This document shows positions 25,622-34,583 of a DNA stretch of 64,000 nucleotides, piece by piece. The first letter of the stretch is position 1, and every line of letters begins with the position of its first letter. Made by a program: the position numbers and the translations under genes. Origin of the DNA: Thiospirochaeta perfilievii (lineage in GTDB: Bacteria; Spirochaetota; Spirochaetia; DSM-2461); NCBI RefSeq assembly GCF_008329945.1, contig NZ_CP035807.1, positions 62,001 to 126,000 of the forward strand, given 5' to 3'. The notes under the pieces were generated by a model. That model saw nothing but the letters and a program-made list of their open reading frames with translations, was not told the DNA's origin and made no database searches.

Positions 25622-26584
25622 ATGAAAAAATTTATAACACTGATAACCTTATTATTTACTGTTTTTATGTTTAGCTGTAAAGAAGAGTCAACTAACTTAA
25701 AAATAGGTATATCAAAGATTGTAGCTCACCCAGCTTTAGATGCTATTGAACAGGGAATAATTGATACAATAAAAAAGGATTTTCCAAACGCAGAGTTTGA
25801 CCTTCAAAATGCCAACGGGGATATGGGGACAGCAACTCAAATAGCTAACAAATTTAAGATGGATAAGGTAGACCTTGCAATAGGTATTGCTACTCCAACC
25901 GCAATGGCCTTAGTTGGAGTTTTAGAGGATATTCCTGTTGTTTATTCAGCTGTAACAGACCCTGTATCAGCAGGTATCGTAAGCTCATTAGATAAAGGAG
26001 AGATAGGTGTTGCCGGTGTCTCTGACATGACTCCTGTAGCTTCACAGATAGAACTTTTAAATAAAATTACTCCAATAAAAAGATTAGGACATATATACAA
26101 CTCCGGAGAGGCAAATGGTGTTTCCCTAAAAGATATGGCAAAAAAATATTGTGAAGAGAGAGGTATTGAGTTTGTAGAAGCTGTTGTTACAAATACATCA
26201 GAAGTTAAACAAGCGGCCCTATCTATTATGGGTAAAGTAGATGGACTATACCTAAGTAATGACAATACAATTTTTGCAGCACTACCTGCAATTTTAGAGT
26301 TAGCAAATGAGAATAGAGTTCCTGTTATGACAGCAGATCCCCAGTCAGCACTAGATGGCGATGTATTTGCGGCTATGGGTTTTGATCAATACAAACTTGG
26401 TGTTGCCTCAGGTAAAGTTGCAGTTGAAGTACTTAATGGTAAAGATACAACAGATATGCCAACAGTATTTTTAACTAATACATCGGACTTAAATTTTATT
26501 TTAAACCTAGATGTTGCAAAAAAAATAGGTATTACTATTCCTAAAAATATTATAGAATTAGCAACTACAGTTATAGGAGAGTAA
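25622..26584 (+). CDS. ABC transporter substrate-binding lipoprotein, TrpX-like
   Basis: A 320-residue lipoprotein (lipobox MFSC, Cys about 19) of the COG2984 periplasmic-binding family. 'KIGISKIVAHPALDAIEQGI' opens the first lobe, and 'VDLAIGIATPTAMALVG', 'IPVVYSAVTDPVSAGIV' and 'DGLYLSNDNTIFAALPAIL' are typical family segments. Characterised relatives bind tryptophan or tyrosine (TrpX), but purine-like ligands are possible. Its stop overlaps the permease start (TAATG). AAGGAG precedes the ATG. Confidence 0.88.
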   Translation: MKKFITLITLLFTVFMFSCKEESTNLKIGISKIVAHPALDAIEQGIIDTIKKDFPNAEFDLQNANGDMGTATQIANKFKMDKVDLAIGIATPTAMALVGVLEDIPVVYSAVTDPVSAGIVSSLDKGEIGVAGVSDMTPVASQIELLNKITPIKRLGHIYNSGEANGVSLKDMAKKYCEERGIEFVEAVVTNTSEVKQAALSIMGKVDGLYLSNDNTIFAALPAILELANENRVPVMTADPQSALDGDVFAAMGFDQYKLGVASGKVAVEVLNGKDTTDMPTVFLTNTSDLNFILNLDVAKKIGITIPKNIIELATTVIGE

Positions 26585-27462
26585 TGATGTTAGAGGGAAT
26601 TTTTGTTGAAGGATTAATTTACGGACTTTTAGCATTAGGTGTATTTATTACATTTAGAGTACTTGACTTTCCAGACCTTACAGTTGATGGGTCATTTCCA
26701 CTAGGTGCTGCAGTAATGGCAAAGTCCCTTCTTACAGGAATCCCTCTACCAATAGCATTTTTATTAGCATTTATATCCGGGGGGTTAGCAGGTTTAACTA
26801 CAGCTTTAATACATAATAAGTTAAAAGTCCCTAGCCTTTTAGCAAGTATTTTAACAATGATAATGCTCTACTCAATTAATATGCGAATAATGAAGGCTCC
26901 ATTTATATCCTTAAATAGAGTACCTACACTTTTAACTAAATTTGTAGAACTAAATAAAAATTTTATAGACAATCGATCTATATCATATTTAATACTTTTC
27001 TTAATAATTATAATAATAACAATACTGCTACTTAATCAGTTTTTTCACACTGATATGGGGTTAACCCTAGGAGCCCTTGGGGATAATGAGCAGATGATAA
27101 TAAACCAAGGAATGAACCCAGAACATCTTAAGATTATCGGTCTATCCCTATCTAATGGGTTAGTAGCCATTGCAGGGGGATTTATAGCTCAATACCAGAA
27201 GTTTGCCGATATAAATATGGGAATTGGTGTTGTAATAATTGGTCTTGCATCAGTAATGATCGGGGAATTAATTTTAAAGAGTAACAAGATTTTAATACTT
27301 CTTTTAAGGGTAGTTATTGGAGCTACTATTTATAGAGGAATACTATTTTTATCAAGACCACTATTAGTCTACCCAACTGACCATAAACTCTTTACTGGCA
27401 TTCTAATTATAGTGATTCTAACTGTGACAAAGTTTAGAAAAAAAGGAGCGGAGAATGGTTAA
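26584..27462 (+). CDS. ABC transporter permease, TrpY-like
   Basis: A 292-residue inner-membrane permease with about eight helices, of the branched-chain amino acid permease-like group paired with COG2984 proteins (COG4120). 'FRVLDFPDLTVDGSFPLGAAV' near residues 25-45 and 'GLTLGALGDNEQMIINQGMNP' near 160-180 (the coupling loop) are the recognisable segments. It overlaps the binding-protein gene by one base and the ATPase gene by eight. Confidence 0.9.
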   Translation: MMLEGIFVEGLIYGLLALGVFITFRVLDFPDLTVDGSFPLGAAVMAKSLLTGIPLPIAFLLAFISGGLAGLTTALIHNKLKVPSLLASILTMIMLYSINMRIMKAPFISLNRVPTLLTKFVELNKNFIDNRSISYLILFLIIIIITILLLNQFFHTDMGLTLGALGDNEQMIINQGMNPEHLKIIGLSLSNGLVAIAGGFIAQYQKFADINMGIGVVIIGLASVMIGELILKSNKILILLLRVVIGATIYRGILFLSRPLLVYPTDHKLFTGILIIVILTVTKFRKKGAENG

Positions 27463-28246
27463 ACTAACAGATTTAAATAAGGTATTTTTTAAAGATACTG
27501 TCAATGAAAACCATGTATTAAAGGGTATCAATCTAGAGATAAAAAAAGGTGACTTTATAACTATAATTGGTAGTAATGGTGCTGGGAAATCGACTCTTTT
27601 TAATCTAATTTCTGGGAATTTAGAGTGTTCTAGTGGAACAGTACATCTAAAGAACAAGGATATTACAAAAATAAAGGAACATAAAAGAGCTAAGTATATA
27701 GGTAGAATATTCCAAAATCCACTACTTGGTACAGCTGGTAATATGAGCCTGGAAGACAACATGATAATAACTGGTTCAAAGGGCTTTAAAGGGCTTAAAA
27801 TATCCTTAAACAACAAAAAAAGAGAACAATTTAAGACTGTACTTAGAGAACTAGATATGGGCCTTGAATATCGATTAAAGGATAATGTAGGGCTTTTATC
27901 TGGAGGTCAAAGACAGGCTCTTACTCTACTTATGATGGTTTTAAGCAGACCTGAACTTGTGTTACTAGATGAACATACCGCTGCACTTGATCCAAGAAAT
28001 GCTGAAAAGGTTTTAAACCTTACAGATAATCTATTTAAAAAGTACGATCTAACAGGTATGATGATAACCCATAATATGGAACACGCTATTAAATATGGAA
28101 ATCGTCTATTAATGATGGATAAGGGAGAGATTATACTAGATGTTTCCGGTAAAGAGAAGGATGAGTTAACAGTTAATTCCTTGGTTCAAAAGTTCCATGA
28201 TATAAGATCTGAAAATTACATAAATGACGAGACACTTTTAAGCTAA
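27455..28246 (+). CDS. ABC transporter ATP-binding protein, TrpZ-like
   Basis: A 263-residue ATPase: Walker A GSNGAGKST (near residues 38-46), Q-loop 'GRIFQNPLLG', signature LSGGQRQ (near 149), Walker B LVLLDEHTAALDP and the switch His in 'MMITHNM'. COG1101-type subunits pair with the two upstream genes to form a complete importer. The coding region ends 40 bases before the transglycosylase gene. Confidence 0.93.
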   Translation: MVKLTDLNKVFFKDTVNENHVLKGINLEIKKGDFITIIGSNGAGKSTLFNLISGNLECSSGTVHLKNKDITKIKEHKRAKYIGRIFQNPLLGTAGNMSLEDNMIITGSKGFKGLKISLNNKKREQFKTVLRELDMGLEYRLKDNVGLLSGGQRQALTLLMMVLSRPELVLLDEHTAALDPRNAEKVLNLTDNLFKKYDLTGMMITHNMEHAIKYGNRLLMMDKGEIILDVSGKEKDELTVNSLVQKFHDIRSENYINDETLLS

Positions 28247-28250
28247 TTGA

Positions 28251-28279
28251 TTTATAAAGCTTAGATAAAAGTCGATAAT
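28251..28279 (+). promoter_or_regulatory. Candidate leaderless promoter of the mltD-like gene
   Basis: TTTATA (28251-28256), a 17-base spacer, GATAAT (28274-28279), then 6 bases to the ATG at 28286. No ribosome-binding sequence lies before that ATG. Confidence 0.4.
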
Positions 28280-28285
28280 TATTTT

Positions 28286-29878
28286 ATGAAGAGAATTATC
28301 TATTTAAGCTTAATTATATTTTTTTTATATTCCTGTAGAACAACAGATAAAAAGCCCATCAATAAAGATGTCTATAATTTAGAAACTGATCAAGTTTTTT
28401 TACCCCTGCAGGAGAGTCTAGAAAGTGAAGATAACCCTACTAAAGAGGAAGATTTAGTTACTGAAGAGAGTATAAGAGTTTACGATCTTACAGTTCTAAA
28501 GGGTGGTTCTTACCCAAAAATAAAAAACGATACTCCATTTACTCCTATAGAACTTGAAATATTACAAAATGAGAGTGGTATAGAGATAGTAGCGACTAAT
28601 GAAATAGCCCACTATTTTAAATACTTTCTAAGAGATAAAAAAGAGTTAATAAATAAATGGATAATCAATTCTGAAAAATATATACCCGAAATACGAGAGC
28701 TATTTATTAGTAATGGACTACCTGTTGAGTTAATTTATCTACCCTTTCTAGAGAGTGGCTATAATACAAATGCCTATTCAAGGGCTGGAGCTGGAGGGAT
28801 TTGGCAGTTTATGCCAGCTACTGCTAGAAGTTACGGTCTTGCTGTGAATTGGTGGACAGATGAGAGAAGAAGTCCATTCTTAACTACTCCTTATGCTATA
28901 AAACACCTAAAAAGGCTCTATAGTATATTTGGAGATTGGTATTTAACGTTAGCCGCTTACAATGCTGGGGAAGGTAGAATATCTAGAGCAATGGAAAAAT
29001 CTTCATCTAATGATTACGAATCTCTAATCAGAAGTAAAACCCTATCAAATGAGACGATTAAATATGTTCCCCAGTTTATTGCAATTGTTAAGATAATGAA
29101 AAATTTGGAACAGTTAGGTCTTAAGCCTATAAACTGGAATATTGAGAGTAATTACACAAAGACAACAATACCAGGAGGTGTGGATTTAGTAGAGTTTTCT
29201 AACTCAATAGATCTGAAATGGAGTGATTTTATAAATTTAAATCCATCTTTTAGAAGGAAAGTTAGTGATCCCAATAGGGATTCCACTGTTTTAATTCCAA
29301 ATAAATATTATGAAAAAGCTGATCAATACTTATCTACAGTAAACCCAATTACTAGTAATAAACTACACTATTACACTGTTAAAAGTGGTGATTCTTGGTG
29401 GTTTTTATCAAAACTTACAAGTACCAACATTTTAACCCTTAAACGATTAAACAACATTAATTCAAATAATTTGAAAATTGGACAACGCCTACTACTCCCC
29501 AAAACAGAACTAGTTACCACACAGTCTAATCAGTACAAAAAAAGTAACAATAAACTACAAGTACACACTGTAAGAAGTGGCGATACAATATCCAGTATTT
29601 CTATATATTACAATATTAAACTCAACTCACTATATAAGGAGAATAATTTAAACTCCTACTCTATCTTACATATAGGTCAAAAAATAAAACTTCCCGGTTA
29701 TGAGTTAGAGGAACAGAAGAAATCTTTAGACTCAGATAAGTATTATACAGTTAAAAGTGGAGACTCAATCTGGTTAATTGCCCAAAAAACAAAAATACCT
29801 TACAAAAAATTATTGGAGATTAACAAACTAAATAGTAAAAGCAAGTTAAGTATTGGGGATCGGATATTACTTTATTAA
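28286..29878 (+). CDS. mltD: MltD-like lytic transglycosylase lipoprotein with three LysM domains
   Basis: A 530-residue lipoprotein (lipobox LYSC, Cys17). A Ser/Glu-rich linker is followed by a lytic transglycosylase domain at about 115-260. The catalytic Glu156 lies in LPFLESGYN, then come 'AGAGGIWQFMPATARSYGL' and 'LTLAAYNAGEGRI'. Three LysM peptidoglycan-binding modules follow at about 361-405, 425-470 and 486-529, each beginning YTVKSGDS or HTVRSGDT. It would cut the glycan strand between MurNAc and GlcNAc to form the 1,6-anhydro product. A promoter of its own sits in the 40-base gap after the ABC operon. Confidence 0.93.
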   Translation: MKRIIYLSLIIFFLYSCRTTDKKPINKDVYNLETDQVFLPLQESLESEDNPTKEEDLVTEESIRVYDLTVLKGGSYPKIKNDTPFTPIELEILQNESGIEIVATNEIAHYFKYFLRDKKELINKWIINSEKYIPEIRELFISNGLPVELIYLPFLESGYNTNAYSRAGAGGIWQFMPATARSYGLAVNWWTDERRSPFLTTPYAIKHLKRLYSIFGDWYLTLAAYNAGEGRISRAMEKSSSNDYESLIRSKTLSNETIKYVPQFIAIVKIMKNLEQLGLKPINWNIESNYTKTTIPGGVDLVEFSNSIDLKWSDFINLNPSFRRKVSDPNRDSTVLIPNKYYEKADQYLSTVNPITSNKLHYYTVKSGDSWWFLSKLTSTNILTLKRLNNINSNNLKIGQRLLLPKTELVTTQSNQYKKSNNKLQVHTVRSGDTISSISIYYNIKLNSLYKENNLNSYSILHIGQKIKLPGYELEEQKKSLDSDKYYTVKSGDSIWLIAQKTKIPYKKLLEINKLNSKSKLSIGDRILLY

Positions 29879-29924
29879 ATAATTAAATTGTTATATTATT
29901 CCCCAAGTAAAAGGAGGTATTTTT

Positions 29925-30371
29925 ATGAAAAATGTTGTTATTGCTAATGATCATGGAGCAATTGAATTAAAAGATAGAGTTGTAAAACACCTAGTTTCAT
30001 TAGGTTATACAGTTAATGATTTAGGTGTAAAAATGGATGAAGCTGCAGACTACCCTGATAAGGCTGTTGAGGCTTGTAATGAGTACTTAAATGGACAGTA
30101 TGAGTTTGGAATAGTATGCTGTGGTACAGGCATTGGTATTTCCATTGCGGCTAATAAAGTACCAGGGATTAGATGTGCATTAGTTCACAATAATTATACT
30201 GCTGAAATGGCTAAAAATCACAATAATGCAAACTTTTTATCCTTTGGTGGTCGAATAGATTATGCAGACTCAATTGAAGATATGCTTAATACATTTATCA
30301 ATACTGATTTTGGTGGTGATAGGCATCAAAGACGTATAAATAAAATAATGGATGTCGATAAATTAAAATAA
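29925..30371 (+). CDS. rpiB: Ribose-5-phosphate isomerase B
   Basis: A 148-residue RpiB interconverting ribose 5-phosphate and ribulose 5-phosphate. The family motifs are all there: ANDHGAIELK at the N terminus (Asp/His), 'DYPDKAVEAC', the catalytic Cys loop GIVCCGTGIGISIAANK (near residues 63-79) and 'NNANFLSFGGR'. The length is normal. AAGGAGG precedes the ATG and a strong terminator follows. Confidence 0.95.
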   Translation: MKNVVIANDHGAIELKDRVVKHLVSLGYTVNDLGVKMDEAADYPDKAVEACNEYLNGQYEFGIVCCGTGIGISIAANKVPGIRCALVHNNYTAEMAKNHNNANFLSFGGRIDYADSIEDMLNTFINTDFGGDRHQRRINKIMDVDKLK

Positions 30372-30390
30372 TTTAAATATTATAAAAGAT

Positions 30391-30417
30391 AAAACCTCTC
30401 AAAAGAGAGGTTTTTTT
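30391..30417. terminator. Bidirectional terminator between rpiB and flaA
   Basis: A 10-base stem AAAACCTCTC/GAGAGGTTTT (30391-30400 with 30405-30414), loop AAAA, and seven T on the plus side and four or more on the minus side. It lies 20 bases from each convergent stop codon. Confidence 0.88.
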
Positions 30418-30436
30418 ATGAATTATATAATGAAGA

Positions 30437-31465
30437 CTACTCAGCTGGAGTTTGTTCATCAGGTGTAGCTGTTGCTTCAGTAAGAGGGATTTGCTCTCTC
30501 TTATCAACGGCACTACCTAGCTGATCCATTTTCTTTTGTTCAAGATACTCAAGGATTTGTGAATTACCAAGAGTTCTAAGTTCATTATTTCTTCTTGCCT
30601 CTTCTCTATTTGCAAGAATACCCCATACAGCTTCATCATCAATATCAGATTCAATATCGTCTCTAATAGCCTTATCAAACGTTACATCAATGTTTTTAAA
30701 GTAGGATACAAAATCTCCACCTTTGTGATTAGCTGATTTCTTAACTAATAGACCTTTAAAAATCAAACTATTTGATGTTACAGGATATATAGGAGCTGTA
30801 TTTAACTCTCTATATTTAACTTCTGTAATGTAGTTTGGATTATTCCATGTAAGTGTTCTCCAACCATTAAAGTTTAAGTCTCCAACTGGAACATACTTTT
30901 CATTTCCATCAGAATCTGAAAAAACTAAAATTAGTTTATGTGGGAAATTTCTACCATAAACATTAACAGAAATACTTTTTATAGCCCCAACATTTTTTAA
31001 TACACCATAGTTATTAAATTTATTACCACTTCTAATCCCTTGTTCTAACTCTTCATCTGAAGGCATATACGCAGGAATATCGAAAGGAGGTTTTACAAGA
31101 GCATTGGATTCAAAGCTTTCAGGAAAATGCACCCTTACACCCATAACTTGTTCACCAGCAAATCTCTTTGCTGTCTCTTTTACGATAACAGATTGTGTGA
31201 AAGATAATCTATCATTTGTTACACTTTGTGCTGATTTGTTTAAAACAACATCCCAACTCTCAACAAATAGTGACTCTTTCATCTGAGCTTTTTCATCATC
31301 GGCATACGTTGTTCCTGCGACACTACTATAATCTATAATTGTAGCAGTATTCAGACCATCTTGATCAGCAGTTAAGTCAGCGAAATCAATAATAGTAGCA
31401 GTTTCAGCAAAAACTGTAGTTGTTAATAATAAGGTGAACCCTAGTAGAGCTAATAACCTTTTCAT
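30437..31465 (-). CDS. flaA: Flagellar filament outer-layer protein FlaA
   Basis: A 342-residue periplasmic flagellar sheath protein. The signal peptide MKRLLALLGFTLLLTTTVFA would be cut after about residue 20. The mature protein has the spirochaetal FlaA pattern: 'GVRVHFPESFESNALVKPPF', 'KFNNYGVLKNVGAIKSISVN', 'FNGWRTLTWNNPNYI' and 'LVKKSANHKGGDFVSYFKNI'. FlaA coats the FlaB core of the endoflagellum. The charged C-terminal 70 residues (Glu/Arg-rich, then Pro/Thr) look like a disordered tail. It has an AAAAGGAG ribosome site, its own strong promoter, and a terminator after it. Confidence 0.93.
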   Translation of the reverse strand: MKRLLALLGFTLLLTTTVFAETATIIDFADLTADQDGLNTATIIDYSSVAGTTYADDEKAQMKESLFVESWDVVLNKSAQSVTNDRLSFTQSVIVKETAKRFAGEQVMGVRVHFPESFESNALVKPPFDIPAYMPSDEELEQGIRSGNKFNNYGVLKNVGAIKSISVNVYGRNFPHKLILVFSDSDGNEKYVPVGDLNFNGWRTLTWNNPNYITEVKYRELNTAPIYPVTSNSLIFKGLLVKKSANHKGGDFVSYFKNIDVTFDKAIRDDIESDIDDEAVWGILANREEARRNNELRTLGNSQILEYLEQKKMDQLGSAVDKREQIPLTEATATPDEQTPAE

Positions 31466-31525
31466 GCAGTACTCCTTTTGTCTTTATCTCTTTTATCTCT
31501 AAAAAAAAACTTATTTATATTGAAA

Positions 31526-31553
31526 ATTATACTAAGGATGGAACGTTTGTCAA
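31526..31553 (-). promoter_or_regulatory. Near-consensus sigma-70 promoter of flaA
   Basis: Reading the minus strand: TTGACA, a 16-base spacer, TATAAT, both boxes perfect matches. About 60 bases of leader follow, with an A/T-rich tract (TTTTTTTTT) and AAAAGGAG before the ATG. Nothing resembling a sigma-28 box is seen, so flaA is probably expressed constitutively at high level. Confidence 0.85.
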
Positions 31554-31562
31554 CAATAATTA

Positions 31563-32060
31563 TTATTTTTTCTCATCTAAGTCACCTGTAGGCAACTGAC
31601 TTAAACTAGGTCCAGCCCCTAACAAATTACCATCCACAGTTATAATTACCTCATTGATACTAGAAATATTTCTTAATAAATTCTTTTTAATAAGATTAAT
31701 AGCATCTTCTAATACTATACCACTATTTTCAGTATAAGTAACAGTACTTAGAGGTAAATCTAAATAAGCAGTTTTTCTATTTATATAAAATTTATTATAT
31801 TTATATCCATAATTAAAAATCTTTTTATTAAAAACCGACATTGGACCTAGAAATAACTCATCTAAGATCATTTTAGCCTGATTTAACTTATCTCCATTTA
31901 GACGGATATATCTATCCTCGTATACAATTTTATCCTCTAATTCATAATTAAACATAAATGAAATCTTTGTATATCTATTTTGATTAATTAAAAACAGGGT
32001 TAAACTTAATACAAAACATGTGCCTAAAATAACTGTTGATATTATGTTTTTTCTACTCAT
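31563..32060 (-). CDS. GerMN-domain membrane-anchored protein
   Basis: A 165-residue protein with one N-terminal membrane helix (about residues 7-25) and an outward GerMN domain. The domain shows the 'QAKMILDELFLGP' motif, 'TAYLDLPLSTVTY' and a C-terminal 'INEVIITVDGNLLG'. The family is best known from Firmicute GerM, a peptidoglycan-associated protein, and commonly sits beside cell-wall amidases, as here. It starts 5 bases after the amidase stop and is the last gene before flaA on this strand. Confidence 0.75.
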   Translation of the reverse strand: MSRKNIISTVILGTCFVLSLTLFLINQNRYTKISFMFNYELEDKIVYEDRYIRLNGDKLNQAKMILDELFLGPMSVFNKKIFNYGYKYNKFYINRKTAYLDLPLSTVTYTENSGIVLEDAINLIKKNLLRNISSINEVIITVDGNLLGAGPSLSQLPTGDLDEKK

Positions 32061-32065
32061 TAATA

Positions 32066-33118
32066 CTACCTTATATTTTTTTCATAGGATGAAATAAAAT
32101 CTACTATCCCATTATAGATTCCATCTGCTACTTTCTGCAAGTATGCTGGATCTGATAATCTCTTACCCTCTACTTCATTAGTGACAAAACCAACTTCTAT
32201 TAAAACTGATGCCATTCTTGCATTACGGACCACAAACCATATCTCTTCCTTAAGCCCTCTATTATCACTTACATCGTTAAGGTTTGCATCAAGCCCATCT
32301 AGTATCGATTTAGCAAGCTCCTGACCCTCTAGGGAGTACTCATCCTCTTTTAAAGCATTTACAATTGTTGTTAACTTCTCATTATTGTTAATATTACTAT
32401 CTAAGACATTTCGTCTATAACCCTTAGGTAGATACCACACCTCAAAACCCTGGGCTTTTTTATTTAAAGATGCATTAGCGTGTATTGATATGTAGATAAC
32501 AGCCTCTTTTTTACCAATATCAATATCATTAGCAAGCTCTACACGCTCCTCTAAAGTTAGAAATGTATCATCATTTCTAGTCATTAAAATTTTCTTTTGC
32601 AGTAGATTTTTTCTTAACTTATCCACAACAATGTTAGAGATAGATAGAACAACATCTTTCTCTTTAATATTAAAGTTATCATGATCTCCTATTGCACCCG
32701 AGTCCCGACCACCGTGACCTGGATCGATAATAATTACAGGAATATTATATAAATTCTCATCATTTACTATCTCTTCATGTTTTAAATCTACTTTTAAAAT
32801 TCTATATAACAGTGCTGCAGTATCATTATTTATATATAAATCACCATCTTTATATTTAAAACCTACCCCTGTAATTACTCTATTATTATCAACTACAATA
32901 GAGGAACTTGAAACCATAAAGGATATCGTAGTCTCATTTTTAATAAGAAGACCTCGACTTCTGTAGGGATTCCATCTTACTTCAGCATCACTTTTTTCTA
33001 AAAAATCTCGTAATGATATAGTGTTACTAAAAATTCCAAAGGGTAAGATAAATATTAGTAGTAATAATCTATATTTCCAGTGAATCAAGATAGTATAAAA
33101 CTCCTTGTAATGACCCAT
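32066..33118 (-). CDS. N-acetylmuramoyl-L-alanine amidase (AmiC/Amidase_3 type)
   Basis: A 350-residue exported amidase that cuts the MurNAc-L-Ala bond. Zinc and catalytic residues are visible: His in IIDPGHGGRDSG, Glu in NIKEKDVVL, His in ISIHANAS and the catalytic Glu in LIEVGFVTN. An N-terminal region of about 110 residues (AMIN-like or copper-amine-oxidase-like beta domain) precedes it. The ATG at 33118 lies inside the upstream ATP-grasp gene and lacks a ribosome site. TTG at 33088, with AAGGAG 12 bases before, would give a cleaner signal peptide, so the true start is uncertain. Confidence 0.85.
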   Translation of the reverse strand: MGHYKEFYTILIHWKYRLLLLIFILPFGIFSNTISLRDFLEKSDAEVRWNPYRSRGLLIKNETTISFMVSSSSIVVDNNRVITGVGFKYKDGDLYINNDTAALLYRILKVDLKHEEIVNDENLYNIPVIIIDPGHGGRDSGAIGDHDNFNIKEKDVVLSISNIVVDKLRKNLLQKKILMTRNDDTFLTLEERVELANDIDIGKKEAVIYISIHANASLNKKAQGFEVWYLPKGYRRNVLDSNINNNEKLTTIVNALKEDEYSLEGQELAKSILDGLDANLNDVSDNRGLKEEIWFVVRNARMASVLIEVGFVTNEVEGKRLSDPAYLQKVADGIYNGIVDFISSYEKNIR

Positions 33119-34583
33119 TTATTAATGATAGATAAAAATCATATCCACAGCTGCTATCATCTATAAACTCAACGTTATAATATTCGGACAACTTCTTTAT
33201 TACACTATTTACAGTTCTATATTGTCTATCTTTTTTTCTTGATTTAAGAATTTTATCAATTTTTTTAACGTATATAGTTTTCCCATCTATCTCAACATCT
33301 TCGTCAAGACCTTTTAGAAGTTCTACTTCAAAGTCGTAGGCAGTTGTAGAATCTAGTTGATGGTTGAACAGGAATTTGTCTGTCTCCCACTTATTTGGTT
33401 CTAATCTAATTAGGATATCACTTACAGCCTGTTCTGCAGCCTTAATAGCTCCCTTTCTATCTTTACTTCTAGAGATAATATTACCACACTTCTCCACATT
33501 ATTAATTGGAAAATTAACTTTGTCTCCAACTTCAACATTTATATAAGTATTCATAATATCTTTACTATTTTTTTTAGGTTGTTCTATGGACTTAATATAA
33601 CCTGGTATTGAAATAACAGATCTCTCCGATGAAAACATACTAAGATTATCACCCTCTAAGATTGTTACATCCTGACCTAAAGATAGTTGAATACCACCTT
33701 TTATTAGATCAATCCCACTAGAGTATGGAAATGTCCACCCAGACATATATCCACCAGAGAGCCTGGCTGCTATCTCTCCTATTACAGGACCATTTTCACT
33801 TAGTTTCATATCACCTTTAGCACATCCATAATCTATACCCAGAGATTTTATACCCTTTGAAAAAACCTCTATTATACTCTTTTTATCCTCTTCGCTAATA
33901 TTAGTAGGAATGTTATGTCCCATCTCAACAAAGTATGGAGGAAACTCTATTATCCTATCGGCAAAACCTAAAATATGAACTTCACCATTGATTATTAGAG
34001 CATCAAGGCTAAATTCAGGTCCATCAATATACTCCTCTATAATTGCCCTAGAGGTTCTAGAGAACTTAATTGCATTAAAAACATTATCTTTAAGTTCATT
34101 AATACTGTTTACTCTAACTACTCCCCTAGCCCCCATACTATCAACAGGTTTTACTACTAATGGAAAAGACAGCCCCTTAATTGACATCTCAATATCCATA
34201 TCAGATGAGTACTCTACATAGGATGGAGATGGTATATTAGACTCCTTAAAGCAACTTCTCATTCTAATTTTATCTGTAGCATTAAGTGCACTTTGATATT
34301 TAATCCCAGGTAGGGATAAATTCTCTGTAATCCAAGCAACTGATGATGAAAAGTCTGTTCCTACTGTAAAAACACCATTTAACCCGTGTTTTTCGTGAAA
34401 TTTAGTGGCAACCTCAAGTAACCCATTTTTATCTTTGATATCAATTGGATAAAAAACATCACAGTAATTTTTACCTATAGCATCTGGGTTTCCATCTGCG
34501 CATAAAACAAATAGCCCCATCTCTTTTGCTTTTTTTAAAGCAGGAATCTGCATAATTCCTGCGCCTAATATTAATATGTTCAT
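33069..34583 (-). CDS. ATP-grasp ligase in the glycan operon
   Basis: A 504-residue protein with a pre-ATP-grasp Rossmann domain (MNILILGAGIMQIPALKKA) and an ATP-grasp domain at about 110-310: 'FPLVVKPVDSMGARGVVRV', 'IIEEYIDGPEFSLDALII' and the metal-binding 'GPVIGEIAARLSGGYMSG'. A further 190-residue C-terminal region is unassigned. ATP-grasp enzymes join a carboxylate to an amine or similar nucleophile via an acyl phosphate. Substrate unknown; within this operon I infer acylation or peptide-like modification of a sugar. The ATG overlaps the preceding stop (ATGA). An in-frame TTG 21 bases upstream is less likely. Confidence 0.8.
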   Translation of the reverse strand: MNILILGAGIMQIPALKKAKEMGLFVLCADGNPDAIGKNYCDVFYPIDIKDKNGLLEVATKFHEKHGLNGVFTVGTDFSSSVAWITENLSLPGIKYQSALNATDKIRMRSCFKESNIPSPSYVEYSSDMDIEMSIKGLSFPLVVKPVDSMGARGVVRVNSINELKDNVFNAIKFSRTSRAIIEEYIDGPEFSLDALIINGEVHILGFADRIIEFPPYFVEMGHNIPTNISEEDKKSIIEVFSKGIKSLGIDYGCAKGDMKLSENGPVIGEIAARLSGGYMSGWTFPYSSGIDLIKGGIQLSLGQDVTILEGDNLSMFSSERSVISIPGYIKSIEQPKKNSKDIMNTYINVEVGDKVNFPINNVEKCGNIISRSKDRKGAIKAAEQAVSDILIRLEPNKWETDKFLFNHQLDSTTAYDFEVELLKGLDEDVEIDGKTIYVKKIDKILKSRKKDRQYRTVNSVIKKLSEYYNVEFIDDSSCGYDFYLSLINGSLQGVLYYLDSLEI